64,000 bases of DNA from Chryseobacterium gambrini (GCF_900156825.1 NZ_FTOV01000011.1:1-64000); one strand, 5' to 3'; positions 7,144 through 16,811 are shown, counted from the first letter of the stretch. Notes: generated by a model not told the origin, from the letters alone. Numbers and translations are program-made.

Positions 7144-8089
7144 AAAAAGAGATTTCGGAAGTTTCATCAGCGATACTTTTGCTTTTTTCAAATTATACGG
7201 TAAGAATTATTTTAAAAATTTTATTCTGCTGAACGGCTTGCTGCTTATTTTAACCGTTGTTGTTATGGTGGTAGGATTTAGAGAATTCTTCGGTGCCATT
7301 TTCGGGTCTAATATGAGCGGACAAAGCTATTATTTTGAACAGTATTTTCAGGATAATTTAGGACTGATTATCATCGCGGGAATTGTGCTTTTTGTGCTTT
7401 CCACAGCTTTAATGACGGTTAATCTGCTTTTTCCTGTATTTTATGTAAAAAGAGCTGCGGAAGGGCAGAAAGAAATAAAAACAGACGATATCATCAGTGA
7501 TTTTAAAGTGAATTCTAAAAAAGTTTTCATTGCCTATTTCGGGCTTACCTTTTTGGTAATGCCTGTTGCAACGGCTATTTTCGGATTCTCTTATCTGTTG
7601 GTGTTTTTTTTCATTGGAATTTTTCTGCTGCTTTTTATCCTTCCGAATTTATTCAGCATTATCACTTTTCTCTGCTACGATTATTTTAACGGAAATAAAG
7701 GTTTTTTCGAAAGTCTCAGTTATGCCGTAAGATCTCAGTTTTCTTATCCGAACGGAAGAGAAAAATCTCCCTACTGGAAATATTGGGGAGCAACCATTAT
7801 TTTGGGACTGCTTTTTTATATTGTAAGCGGATTTTTATCCGGAGTTCCGATGGTTTTATACATTCTTAAACTTTCAACAACCGCTCCGGATGCGAATTTT
7901 GAACAGAATCCTTTCTCCGGAAATTTCGGAATTGTTATATTCTTTATCTACGGACTTTCAACATTGGTTTCAACCATATTAATGAATGTTCTGTATGTAA
8001 ATTCAGGATTGATGTATTACGACAGCCGCACCGATCTTCATCAGAAAATGGAACTGGCAGAAATAGAAACAATAGGAAATAATGAATAG
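7130..8089 (+). CDS. Multi-pass membrane protein of the MoxR locus
   Basis: This protein has 319 residues from the ATG at 7130, which overlaps the end of the SpoIIM gene. A TTG at 7097 would add 11 residues. It has about six hydrophobic segments, including FILLNGLLLILTVVVMVVGF and a long hydrophobic stretch near residues 140-190. It resembles the DUF4013-like membrane proteins found between SpoIIM and DUF4129 genes in flavobacteria; I am sure of the position and topology, less of the family. It overlaps the DUF4129 gene by 8 bases and is clearly operonic. Confidence 0.75.
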   Translation: MQFYKKRDFGSFISDTFAFFKLYGKNYFKNFILLNGLLLILTVVVMVVGFREFFGAIFGSNMSGQSYYFEQYFQDNLGLIIIAGIVLFVLSTALMTVNLLFPVFYVKRAAEGQKEIKTDDIISDFKVNSKKVFIAYFGLTFLVMPVATAIFGFSYLLVFFFIGIFLLLFILPNLFSIITFLCYDYFNGNKGFFESLSYAVRSQFSYPNGREKSPYWKYWGATIILGLLFYIVSGFLSGVPMVLYILKLSTTAPDANFEQNPFSGNFGIVIFFIYGLSTLVSTILMNVLYVNSGLMYYDSRTDLHQKMELAEIETIGNNE

Positions 8090-8876
8090 GCTTCTTCTTT
8101 TACTGCTTTTTTTCAGCTTCGGAACTGTTTTTTCTCAGCAGCAGGACGATCTGCCTCCTGAAGAAGCAGTTTTTCTGGACTCAATAGAAACGGGACATTA
8201 CAGGAATATGTACCGTGCAGATTCTGTATTGTATAAAAATCCGGTAACGGAAAACACCGTTTATCCTAAAAAATTTAAAGACAACATTCCTTCAAGATAC
8301 AAAGACAAAGACTTCGACTATACTACGGTAAAACCCAGAATGTCTTTCGGGCAGAAGCTGATGAAGAAGCTCGCAGAATTGTTAGACAGTATTTTCGGGG
8401 AAACCGTATTTACAAAATCCGGAAATTTCGCAGGGATTTTAGTGCGTCTTTTTGTAATTGTTCTTGTTGGTTTCCTGCTGTATTTCATCATTAAATATCT
8501 CATCGGGAACGGCGGAATTTCATTCTTCGGAAAGAAAAACCGGAAAGTGGATATCCGCGAAGAAGAGCTTCATGAAAATATTCATGAAATTAATTTTCCG
8601 GAAAGTATTCTGAAATTTGAAAAATCGGGCGATTTCCGTTCGGCAGTGCGTTATCAGTTTTTATTTGTCTTAAAAAAATTAAGCGATAAGAAACTCATCG
8701 TCTGGAATCCGGAAAAAACCAATAAAGATTATGCGGCAGAGCTGAAAGCACCGCACTTAAAAGAAAGTTTTTACGATCTTGCCTATATTTTCGATTATGT
8801 CTGGTACGGAGAATTCTCTATTGATGAAGAAAACTACCTGAAATTTAAAAACCAATATCAATCCTTTAAACCGTAA
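8082..8876 (+). CDS. DUF4129 domain-containing protein
   Basis: This 264-residue protein has a signal peptide (FFSFGTVFSQ), a periplasmic segment of about 95 residues, one membrane helix (about residues 118-140, FAGILVRLFVIVLVGFLLYF) and a cytoplasmic C-terminal DUF4129 domain. The domain's core is GDFRSAVRYQFLFVLKKLSD, followed by NKDYAAEL and FDYVWYGEFSID. In other bacteria DUF4129 is found at the C-terminus of TgpA-type transglutaminases next to MoxR and DUF58. Here it is separate, and a secreted transglutaminase-like protein is encoded 2.3 kb downstream in the same operon. Confidence 0.88.
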   Translation: MNRLLLLLLFFSFGTVFSQQQDDLPPEEAVFLDSIETGHYRNMYRADSVLYKNPVTENTVYPKKFKDNIPSRYKDKDFDYTTVKPRMSFGQKLMKKLAELLDSIFGETVFTKSGNFAGILVRLFVIVLVGFLLYFIIKYLIGNGGISFFGKKNRKVDIREEELHENIHEINFPESILKFEKSGDFRSAVRYQFLFVLKKLSDKKLIVWNPEKTNKDYAAELKAPHLKESFYDLAYIFDYVWYGEFSIDEENYLKFKNQYQSFKP

Positions 8877-8888
8877 TTAATTGTTATC

Positions 8889-10046
8889 ATGAACAAAACT
8901 TTCAAAATATATGCTGTAATCTTCGTCGTAGTGATGATTATTCTGGCGTTGTTTGAAGTCAACAAAACAGAAAGTACGGATTGGAGGAAGAATTTCAAGA
9001 CTTATCAGAAATCACCGTTCGGATTGTATGTTTTTAATAACGAGATCAAAGATCTTTTTAAGAATAAAGTTAAAAAAATAGATCAGACTCCTTACGATTA
9101 TTATACCCAGAATAAAGAAAAAGGAAGTCATAATATCCTTGTCATCGAGCATGAAGTAGATACAGAATCGTGGAATAAAATTCTGGAAGAAGTTTCCAAA
9201 GGTTCCAACGCTATGTTGATTATCAGCGAAATGCCGAAAGAAATTTCCGACAGCATCGGTTATTATGATTCTATGATTTCTTTTCGGGACGAAAATGTTT
9301 TAAAACTTACCGACACGAAATACCAGAACGATTTCATTAAACTGGATAAGTTTCCATCCGGAAGAGGTTTTACTTTCATTAAACCGGGATCTGAAGTCTT
9401 AGGAAAGACAGTGGAAAAAAATAATGACGATCAGGCAAACTTTGTTAAAATAAAATTCGGGGAAGGTTACTTTTATGTCCATTGCGAACCGCTTTTTATT
9501 ACCAATTACTATCTTTTGAAACCCGGCAATGTAAAATATGCACAGGACGTTTTTTCTTATCTGGATGATAAAGAAACATTGTGGTTTCTGGAAAGCAATT
9601 CGAAATCTTCCCAGTTTCTGCTGAGGTTTATCCTTTCAAACCCTGCTTTGAAATATGCTTGGTGGGTTCTTCTGGGCGGTCTGGCTTTGTTTATTTTCTT
9701 TAATGCCAAAAGAAAACAGCGCATTGTCCCTATTGTGGAACCGCTGAAAAATAACTCGGTAGATTTTGTGAAAAGTATCGGAAATCTTTATCTTCAGGAA
9801 GGCGATTTCCATGATATGATGTCGAAAAAAGCCCAGTACTTCCTGAACAAAGTAAGAATGGATCTCCTTATCGATACCCAGAAACTGGATGAAGAATTTG
9901 CAAAAAAACTCCATCTGAAAACCGGAAAACCAATGGAAATAATTGATGAAGCCATTGGGCTGATTAAAAAAGGACAAGATCCTTACGCGCACGTAATGAA
10001 GGAAGATCTTGTGAGAATGAATAAAATTTTGGATGAAATTATTTAA
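8889..10046 (+). CDS. DUF4350 domain-containing membrane protein
   Basis: This 385-residue protein has an N-terminal membrane anchor (residues 5-23). A DUF4350-like extracytoplasmic domain follows, with DWRKNFKTYQKSPFGLYVFN near the start and later GEGYFYVHCEPLFITNYYLL. A second membrane helix (ALKYAWWVLLGGLALFIFF, about residues 254-272) precedes a cytoplasmic C-terminal region of about 110 residues. This is the usual family member between DUF4129 and MoxR in flavobacteria. Function is unknown. It follows DUF4129 by 12 bases. Confidence 0.85.
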   Translation: MNKTFKIYAVIFVVVMIILALFEVNKTESTDWRKNFKTYQKSPFGLYVFNNEIKDLFKNKVKKIDQTPYDYYTQNKEKGSHNILVIEHEVDTESWNKILEEVSKGSNAMLIISEMPKEISDSIGYYDSMISFRDENVLKLTDTKYQNDFIKLDKFPSGRGFTFIKPGSEVLGKTVEKNNDDQANFVKIKFGEGYFYVHCEPLFITNYYLLKPGNVKYAQDVFSYLDDKETLWFLESNSKSSQFLLRFILSNPALKYAWWVLLGGLALFIFFNAKRKQRIVPIVEPLKNNSVDFVKSIGNLYLQEGDFHDMMSKKAQYFLNKVRMDLLIDTQKLDEEFAKKLHLKTGKPMEIIDEAIGLIKKGQDPYAHVMKEDLVRMNKILDEII

Positions 10047-10070
10047 AAAAATGTAACAATCTGAAAATAT

Positions 10071-10116
10071 AACAGTGTGGTAATTCTCAATGTAATTGGT
10101 AATTGGATACACTGTT
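10071..10116. promoter_or_regulatory. Inverted repeat between DUF4350 gene and moxR
   Basis: AACAGTGT (10071-10078) is the exact reverse complement of ACACTGTT (10109-10116). The 90-base gap here is the first sizeable break in the operon. The repeat could be a regulatory hairpin or an operator. No T tract follows. Confidence 0.3.
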
Positions 10117-10136
10117 CTATTGATAAATTATAGGAT

Positions 10137-11168
10137 ATGGAAAACTTTGAAAACCCAAATATAGAAAACGAATTTTCTATCAGCTTAGATAAAAAAGAAG
10201 ATCAGTTTCAGTCGAGAATCGATATGATCGAGCTTCGTACAAGTCTTGAAAAAGTAAAAGCCGAAATTGCAAAAGTAATCGTCGGTCAGGAAAACATGGT
10301 GGAACATCTTTTGGCGGCACTTCTTTCGAACGGTCACGTTCTTATTGAAGGTGTTCCAGGAGTTGCCAAAACCATCACGGCAAAATTACTGGCAAAAACC
10401 ATCGATGTAGGATTCAGCAGAATTCAGTTTACGCCCGATTTGATGCCTTCCGATATTTTGGGAACTTCCGTTTTCAGCGTAAAAAATTCTGAATTTGAAT
10501 TTAAAAAAGGACCTATCTTTTCTAATTTCATCCTGATTGATGAGATCAACCGATCTCCGGCAAAAACTCAGGCGGCTTTGTTTGAAGTGATGGAAGAAAG
10601 GCAGATCACGATGGACGGAACCCGCTATCCGATGGAAGAACCTTTCCTTGTGGTGGCAACCCAGAACCCGATTGAGCATGAAGGAACATACAGACTTCCG
10701 GAAGCCCAGCTTGACCGTTTTCTGTTTAAAATAAATGTGGGTTATCCGAATCTGGAGCAGGAAATTGCCATCATCAGAAACCAGCACGAAAGCAAGCAGG
10801 AAGATAAAACGGAGGTTGTTAACAAAGTGATTACTGCCCAGCAACTGAAAAATTATCAGCATCTGGTAAAAGAAATCATCGTTGAATCTCAACTGATGGA
10901 GTACATCGCTAAAATTATCATCAACACCAGAGAAAACCAGTTCCTGTATTTAGGAGCTTCTCCGAGAGCGAGTCTGGCTTTGTTAACCGCATCAAAAGCA
11001 TTTGCAGCTTTAAGAGGAAGAGATTTCGTAACGCCGGAAGACATTAAAGAAGCCAGTTATGCTGTTCTGAGACACAGAGTTATTGTATCGCCGGAAAGAG
11101 AGATGGAAGGTCTTACCGCGGATGAAATTATCAGGCAGATTTTAGAAGGAATAGAGATTCCAAGGTAG
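10137..11168 (+). CDS. MoxR family AAA+ ATPase
   Basis: This 343-residue protein has Walker A GVPGVAKT (residues 72-79), Walker B ILIDE (132-136), sensor 1 in VVATQNPIEHEGTYRLPEAQ, the arginine-finger region LDRFLFKI, and the C-terminal AAA_lid_2 domain with GASPRASLALL. It matches MoxR ATPases, which act as chaperones that work with VWA or DUF58 partner proteins. The DUF58 partner is encoded downstream at 12329. An acidic, non-conserved N-terminal extension of about 30 residues is normal for the Bacteroidetes versions. Confidence 0.95.
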   Translation: MENFENPNIENEFSISLDKKEDQFQSRIDMIELRTSLEKVKAEIAKVIVGQENMVEHLLAALLSNGHVLIEGVPGVAKTITAKLLAKTIDVGFSRIQFTPDLMPSDILGTSVFSVKNSEFEFKKGPIFSNFILIDEINRSPAKTQAALFEVMEERQITMDGTRYPMEEPFLVVATQNPIEHEGTYRLPEAQLDRFLFKINVGYPNLEQEIAIIRNQHESKQEDKTEVVNKVITAQQLKNYQHLVKEIIVESQLMEYIAKIIINTRENQFLYLGASPRASLALLTASKAFAALRGRDFVTPEDIKEASYAVLRHRVIVSPEREMEGLTADEIIRQILEGIEIPR

Positions 11169-11185
11169 ATTTAATTACATGAACT

Positions 11186-12310
11186 ATGAAAATAAACATT
11201 ATACTTCTTTCAGCTTTTCTGATTTTTGGAGTGAAATTAGCAGGACAGAAAAAGCTACCTGTTATAAAAGCTGTTTCCGAGAATGTGGATATTAAAGTGG
11301 ATGGAAAAAGAATAAAAAATGCATGGACAATTGTACCTGAAGAAAAACTGGATGTTTATACGACTTCCGGAAAAAAAGTTACTTTTTACACAGATTCAGA
11401 TTCCATTTCATATAATTTAAAACCGGGATCCATATTTGATTTTATCATTTTAAAAGGTAAAGATTCCGCCAGAACGCAGATTAAATATGAGCCTTCAAGA
11501 CTGGATATTCTTAAAAATGCCGGAAAATATAATTTCTCTGATGATCGCTTTATTCCAAAATTTGCTTATCAGTCTCAGGATAATGCAGATTTAAAAAGAA
11601 TCAGAAAAGATCTTAAATTGGATTCAATCGCAGGAAATGGAAGTGAGCTTTCGAAGATTTTTAATCTGATGCATTGGGTACATAATCTTGTAAGACATGA
11701 TGGAAGCAGTAATAATCCAACGCTGAAAAATGCTATTGATCTTATCAGGGTTTGTAAAACAGAAAATCGTGGTGTAAATTGTAGAATGTTGGCAACAATT
11801 CTTAATGAATGTTATTTGTCATTGGGTATTAAATCGCGCTACATTACATGTATGCCAAAGGAAACTCAGTTTGATGACTGCCATGTAATTAATATGGTAT
11901 ATAGCAGCGAACTTAATAAATGGATCTGGATTGATCCTACTTTTGATGCATACGTTATGGACGATAAAGGAAATCTTTTGGGAATTCAGGAAGTCAGAGA
12001 AAGATTGGTCAAAGGATTACCATTGGTTTTGAATGCAGATGCAAACCGGAACAGGAATGTATTGCAGACAAAGGAAGAATATTTGGAAAATTATATGGCT
12101 AAAAATCTTTATCGTCTGGAAACTCCCGTTATAAGCCAATATGATTCTGAAACATGGAAGAATGGAAAAAGCATAGAATATGTAGAACTTCTTCCTTTGG
12201 ATGGACTTGTTCAGGAACCACAAAAAAAAATGGTGAAAAATAATCAGACAGGGGTTACTTTTACCAACTATAAAACCAATAATCCTGATCTTTTCTGGAC
12301 AAAGCCTTAA
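11186..12310 (+). CDS. Secreted transglutaminase-like protein
   Basis: This 374-residue protein has a signal peptide (ILLSAFLIFGVKLAGQ) and a papain-like transglutaminase core. Candidate catalytic residues are Cys199 in GVNCRMLATILNECY, His233 in DCHVINMVY and Asp250 in WIWIDPTFDAY, giving the Cys-His-Asp order of the superfamily. The N-terminal 120 residues are probably a beta domain. It lies 17 bases after moxR and 18 bases before DUF58, so it belongs to the operon. Whether it is a protease, amidase or cross-linking enzyme cannot be told. Insertion at this exact place is not part of the core locus I know. Confidence 0.8.
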   Translation: MKINIILLSAFLIFGVKLAGQKKLPVIKAVSENVDIKVDGKRIKNAWTIVPEEKLDVYTTSGKKVTFYTDSDSISYNLKPGSIFDFIILKGKDSARTQIKYEPSRLDILKNAGKYNFSDDRFIPKFAYQSQDNADLKRIRKDLKLDSIAGNGSELSKIFNLMHWVHNLVRHDGSSNNPTLKNAIDLIRVCKTENRGVNCRMLATILNECYLSLGIKSRYITCMPKETQFDDCHVINMVYSSELNKWIWIDPTFDAYVMDDKGNLLGIQEVRERLVKGLPLVLNADANRNRNVLQTKEEYLENYMAKNLYRLETPVISQYDSETWKNGKSIEYVELLPLDGLVQEPQKKMVKNNQTGVTFTNYKTNNPDLFWTKP

Positions 12311-12328
12311 TCGCTGATCTGGTAAAAA

Positions 12329-13651
12329 ATGAAAAACTTATACCTCAATACACGCTTTTTCTTCACGCTCATCGGAGTGGGGATTCTGTATGTTTTCGCT
12401 TTTTTCTTTCCGTTACTCATGTGGGTAGCGCACATCGTTTTGCTTCTGGTTTTTTTGGCGGCAATGGTGGATTATCTTTTTGTTTTCAACAGGAAAGAAG
12501 GGATTTCTGCACAGAGAATATTGCCCGAAAAATTATCCAATGGTGATGAAAATCCTGTAAAAGTTGATATTAAAAATAACTATGCTTTCAAAATCAATGT
12601 GAAAGTAATTGACGAAATTCCGTTTCAGTTTCAGAAGAGAGATTTTTTAATCGAAAAACAGATAGAACCGGGAAGAAATACATTTTTTCAATATATTCTG
12701 GAGCCAAAGGAAAGAGGAGAGTACAATTTCGGAAGTTTAAATGTGTATGTTTCTTCACCTTTAGGTTTTGTCGCAAAACGGTTTAATTTTCAGAAAGATG
12801 CCAATTTACCGGCTTATCCGTCATTTATTCATCTAAGAAAATATGAACTGATGGCTTTGCAGAGTGAATTTCTGTTGGGCGGAATCAAGAAAATCCGAAA
12901 ACTGGGACATACGATGGAGTTTGAGCAGATTAAAGAATATGTTCCGGGAGATGACATCAGAACGATCAACTGGAAAGCGACGTCCAAAACAAACCGATTG
13001 ATGGTTAATCAGTTTCAGGACGAAAAATCGCAGCGTATTTTTATGCTGATTGATAAAGGACGAACGATGAAGATGCCCTTCAAAGGGCTGAGTCTTTTGG
13101 ATTATTCCATTAATGCAACGATGGCTTTATCACATATCATTCTGAAAAAAGGCGACCGCGCCGGAATGATGACTTTTTCGAAAAAAACTGAAAATAAAAT
13201 TGCGGCAGAAAATAAATCGGGACAGCTTAGAAAAATTTCGGAAGCGCTTTATAACATTAAAACGGATTTCTTTGAGAGTGATTTTAACAGATTATATCAG
13301 GATGTAAAATATTCGCTGAACCAGAGAAGTTTGATTCTTTTATTTACGAATTTTGAAACGTTGGATGGCTTAAACCGTCAGTTAAAATATCTTCGTGGAA
13401 TCGCTAAAAACCATTTATTGGTTGTGGTTTTCTTCAAAAATTCAGAATTGCAGACGTTGATTCATAAAAATCCTGAAAGTATGCAGGAAGTGTATGACGA
13501 AATCATTGCAGAAAAATTTGAGTTTGAAAAGAAGCTGATCATTCAGGAACTCCGCAAATACGGAATTTACACAGTGTACACTTTACCGGAAAATCTGAAT
13601 ATTGATGTCATCAATAAATATCTGGAAATTAAAGCGAGAGGGATTTTGTAA
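12329..13651 (+). CDS. DUF58 domain-containing protein
   Basis: This 440-residue protein has two N-terminal membrane helices (about residues 8-50). A beta-rich region follows, then the DUF58 signature YVPGDDIRTINWKATSKT (about residues 205-222) and a VWA-like C-terminal domain beginning RIFMLIDKGRTMKM. DUF58 proteins are the usual partners of MoxR ATPases. It probably closes the operon that starts at 6160. No strong terminator follows. Confidence 0.92.
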   Translation: MKNLYLNTRFFFTLIGVGILYVFAFFFPLLMWVAHIVLLLVFLAAMVDYLFVFNRKEGISAQRILPEKLSNGDENPVKVDIKNNYAFKINVKVIDEIPFQFQKRDFLIEKQIEPGRNTFFQYILEPKERGEYNFGSLNVYVSSPLGFVAKRFNFQKDANLPAYPSFIHLRKYELMALQSEFLLGGIKKIRKLGHTMEFEQIKEYVPGDDIRTINWKATSKTNRLMVNQFQDEKSQRIFMLIDKGRTMKMPFKGLSLLDYSINATMALSHIILKKGDRAGMMTFSKKTENKIAAENKSGQLRKISEALYNIKTDFFESDFNRLYQDVKYSLNQRSLILLFTNFETLDGLNRQLKYLRGIAKNHLLVVVFFKNSELQTLIHKNPESMQEVYDEIIAEKFEFEKKLIIQELRKYGIYTVYTLPENLNIDVINKYLEIKARGIL

Positions 13652-13718
13652 TTTTTAAACAGGGATTTCATTTCAAAATGAACCGCAAAATTTACAAATG
13701 ATTTAAGCAAATTTATAA

Positions 13719-14435
13719 ATGAGAAAAATTGCATTGTTCATCGTATGTCTCTGTTGTTTTTTATCCTGCGATAAGAAAATAAAACATGAGGATGATTTTG
13801 TAATTTTTAAAGTAAATCCTAAAATACAAAATGTCGCTTTCTACTGGAAAGATGATAACGGAACAATTCTTAAAAGCATTGCTCATTTAAAGAATAAAAC
13901 AGAGCAGGAAAATAAAGAATTAATATTTGCCATGAACGGCGGAATGTTTGAACCCAATAACTTTCCCAAAGGATTGTATATTGAAAATTTTAAAATCCTA
14001 AATAAAACAGATACTTTATCCGGTAAAGGAAATTTTTATCTCCATCCTAACGGAATATTTTACCTCACGAAGAATAACGATGCTGAAATTGTTGAAACAA
14101 AAGCTTTCAGAAATAATTCTGAAATAAAATATGCAACACAATCCAGACCGATATTGCTGATTGATGGGAAAATAAATCCAATATTTAAAAAAGAGTCAAA
14201 GAACCTCAACATCAGAAACGGAGTCGGAATTCTAAAAGATGGAAATATAGTTTTTATAATGTCTAAAAAAGAGGTTAATTTTTATAATTTTGCTTCCGTA
14301 TTTAAAGAATCAGGCTGCGTAAAAGCTTTGTACCTCGATGGCTTTGTTTCCAGAACCTATTGCCCCGAACAGAAATGGACGCAGGAAGACGGAAACTTCG
14401 GAGTCATGATCGGGGTTGCCACATCTAAAAAATAA
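13719..14435 (+). CDS. Phosphodiester glycosidase family lipoprotein (NAGPA domain)
   Basis: This 238-residue protein has a lipoprotein signal (CLCCFLSC, with the acylated Cys near residue 17) and a single NAGPA-type domain (PF09992). Visible motifs are FAMNGGMFEPNNFPKGLYIE, HPNGIFYL, ATQSRPILLIDGKINP, RNGVGIL and ALYLDGFVSRTY. The human relative removes GlcNAc from phosphodiesters; bacterial substrates are mostly unknown. It lies 8 bases upstream of an OsmC gene, with which it probably shares a transcript. Confidence 0.85.
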   Translation: MRKIALFIVCLCCFLSCDKKIKHEDDFVIFKVNPKIQNVAFYWKDDNGTILKSIAHLKNKTEQENKELIFAMNGGMFEPNNFPKGLYIENFKILNKTDTLSGKGNFYLHPNGIFYLTKNNDAEIVETKAFRNNSEIKYATQSRPILLIDGKINPIFKKESKNLNIRNGVGILKDGNIVFIMSKKEVNFYNFASVFKESGCVKALYLDGFVSRTYCPEQKWTQEDGNFGVMIGVATSKK

Positions 14436-14443
14436 ATTTAAAA

Positions 14444-14869
14444 ATGAAAATATCAATTAACCGAATCAACGACGATTTTTTATTTGAATGTACCAATTCT
14501 CAGGGAAATTCAATTCTTTTAGATAATACAACACAACCCGGAGCGAAAGGCGTTTCTCCTATGGAAAGCGTTCTGATGGCAGTTGCGGGATGCAGCGGAA
14601 TAGACGTTGTTTCTATTCTGAAAAAACAGCGACAGGAAATCACAGATTTTAAAGCAGAAGTAGAAGGCGAAAGAATTCCTTTAGATGATGCAAAACCTTT
14701 CAAATCGATAAAAGTTAAATTTCTTCTGGAAGGAAATATTGATCCTAAAAAAGCGCAGAAAGCAGCTCAGTTGTCTTTCGAAAAATACTGCTCGGTTTCC
14801 AAAACACTGGAACCGAATGTAGAAATAGGCTATGAAGTATTTGTAAACGGAGAGATCGCAGAAGCGTAA
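14444..14869 (+). CDS. OsmC family peroxiredoxin-like protein
   Basis: This 141-residue protein has the two reactive cysteines of the OsmC/Ohr fold: Cys50 in VAGCSGIDVVSIL and Cys116 in EKYCSVSKTL. The family reduces organic hydroperoxides with thiol cofactors, although this subgroup (YhfA-like) is not well characterised. A strong bidirectional terminator follows at 14892-14929. Confidence 0.9.
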   Translation: MKISINRINDDFLFECTNSQGNSILLDNTTQPGAKGVSPMESVLMAVAGCSGIDVVSILKKQRQEITDFKAEVEGERIPLDDAKPFKSIKVKFLLEGNIDPKKAQKAAQLSFEKYCSVSKTLEPNVEIGYEVFVNGEIAEA

Positions 14870-14891
14870 TCTTTACTTACAATATTAAAAA

Positions 14892-14929
14892 CAAATCGCG
14901 GGCAGAAATTTATTTCTGCCCGCGATTTT
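14892..14929. terminator. Bidirectional Rho-independent terminator
   Basis: A GC-rich stem (AAATCGCGGGCAGAAAT and its complement) with a short loop lies between convergent genes. T-rich tails are present on both strands. Confidence 0.88.
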
Positions 14930-14945
14930 CGTTGCCAATGGTTAT

Positions 14946-16622
14946 TTATTTTTTCATGGTTTTCATACTTTTTACAGATCCGTCTTTCATGGTTAAACTC
15001 AGAATATACATTCCGGATTTTATTCCTCCAAGGAATAGGGATGAAGAAGGATTTTCAACAGTTTGTACCACCACTCCCGAAGCATCCGTAATTACTGCTT
15101 TTTTCAAATTTTCAGGTTTTTCAAGATAAAGAACGTCAGCAAAAGGATTCGGATAGGCAATTCTTTCTTTCTCTTTAGCAGTCACCTCACCGGTTGCCAA
15201 AACAACAGGCTGAACAGTTACGGTTACCGTAAAAGTTCCGTTATCCACTTTGTTGTAATCTACGCTGCAACCGGAGCCTCCGTAAGTTCTCCATGCTCGC
15301 AGATCAAAATTTACCGTTCCTGTTAAATTATTGGCAATGTTGAGTCCCGTTCTGTTATAAGAAAACGTTCCTCCGTTTGATCCTGATCCTGAACTTACAG
15401 ATGATTCTGCTGTTCCGTTAGAAGAACATACCAATAAACTTTTCTGTTCAGACATCCATCCGTTGCTTGCCGTTGTCATCGTATAGCTCACATCTGTAGA
15501 TACAACTTTGTACCCATTCGGAATATTGATAGATACACTTCCTGCACAGTTAGTTGTTGTTGTATTATCCGGTCCCCAGTTGAATTCCGTACTGATATCT
15601 CCGCCTGTGTAAGTCGCAGAAATTTGTCCCGGTGCAAACTGCTTCATTTTCCAGAATCCATATGATGAACCTCCGCAATATGATCTTACCCAGAAATAGT
15701 AGGTTTGTCCTGTTGATAAACTGTTCAGAGTAACTGAAGTTCCCGAAGGTACACTTCCTGTAGGTGTTGTACTGGCTGTTGGTGGGATAGAAGAAGTACT
15801 GTAGTAATATTGATATCCCGAAGACGGCGCACTGGAAGGAGCTGTCCAGCTTAACGTCGCTCCGTTCATGGTAGTAACCGCGGTAATGTTGGTAGGCGCT
15901 TCGCAGGGATTATAAGAATCTGCTGCAAAAGCAAAAATATTCGGAATACCTCCCGAACCGGATTTGGTTACCGTAACACTTTTAATGACTCTGGATAAAT
16001 TTGTAGGATTTATTGATAAAGGAATCTGGTAAAGTCTGGGATCTGTTCCGGAACCGGATTCAAGATTGTTATTGCTGATGTTGATCCTTCCGATTCCCTG
16101 AATGGCAAAATTGCTCCCGTAATACCAGTCGGAAATATTGATGCCGGTAAACGTCTGAGAAGTATTGTCTGTAAAATTTACATCCACATCTACGGTACAG
16201 GATCCGCTTCCTCCTGTTGCCAACATATACAGGGTGTTTGCTGAAAGGGGGTTGGAAAATTGTAAAGTTCCGTTATCGCCACTGTTTTGCAGCCTTAAAA
16301 CATTGTTTGAACTGTAAGATGCCAGTTGATAGGAAAGTCCCGGAGTCGAAGAAACTACAGAATTGATAATTCCATTCACAGGCAGTCCGTAAGTAAGTTG
16401 CGAACTTGAAGCCGTTAACTGAAAATCTCTTGAGACAAATGCGTAGCTTACGCCATCAACATCATTATTGGTGGAAGAAGCCGATGAACCCACACCGTTG
16501 GCGACTACATCTGCATTATATCCGCTCTGAATAAATAAAGGCTGATAATTCTGTGCTTTTAAATGGGTTGCGAATAACGATGAAACTAAAAAAGTTGCAA
16601 TAGGTAGTAGTTTTACTTTCAT
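14946..16622 (-). CDS. T9SS type A sorting-domain protein with fibronectin type III domain
   Basis: This 558-residue secreted protein has a signal peptide ending LKAQN and a Ser/Asn/Thr-rich beta region (about 25-235). A fibronectin type III module follows (about 240-320; PTNITAVTTMNGATLSWTAP and later YYFWVRSYCGGSS), then another beta domain. The C-terminal type IX sorting domain spans about 480-558 (IAYPNPFADVLYLEKPENL, with SGMYILSL and a basic end). The protein should be exported and anchored or released by T9SS. No enzyme motif is visible; adhesion or binding is a guess. Confidence 0.88.
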   Translation of the reverse strand: MKVKLLPIATFLVSSLFATHLKAQNYQPLFIQSGYNADVVANGVGSSASSTNNDVDGVSYAFVSRDFQLTASSSQLTYGLPVNGIINSVVSSTPGLSYQLASYSSNNVLRLQNSGDNGTLQFSNPLSANTLYMLATGGSGSCTVDVDVNFTDNTSQTFTGINISDWYYGSNFAIQGIGRINISNNNLESGSGTDPRLYQIPLSINPTNLSRVIKSVTVTKSGSGGIPNIFAFAADSYNPCEAPTNITAVTTMNGATLSWTAPSSAPSSGYQYYYSTSSIPPTASTTPTGSVPSGTSVTLNSLSTGQTYYFWVRSYCGGSSYGFWKMKQFAPGQISATYTGGDISTEFNWGPDNTTTTNCAGSVSINIPNGYKVVSTDVSYTMTTASNGWMSEQKSLLVCSSNGTAESSVSSGSGSNGGTFSYNRTGLNIANNLTGTVNFDLRAWRTYGGSGCSVDYNKVDNGTFTVTVTVQPVVLATGEVTAKEKERIAYPNPFADVLYLEKPENLKKAVITDASGVVVQTVENPSSSLFLGGIKSGMYILSLTMKDGSVKSMKTMKK

Positions 16623-16811
16623 GAAATAATTATTAGATTTTATTCTGCTAATATAGTTATTAGGTATTAAATTAATAATTATTTTTGCTTATAAATATTG
16701 ATTTTTTATATAAAATGCATAAAAATTTATTTTGTACTAATGAGAAAATAGATTTTAGCTATTGTCTTTAAAAATATCAATTGATGATATTTATGTTATG
16801 CGATGAATAAT

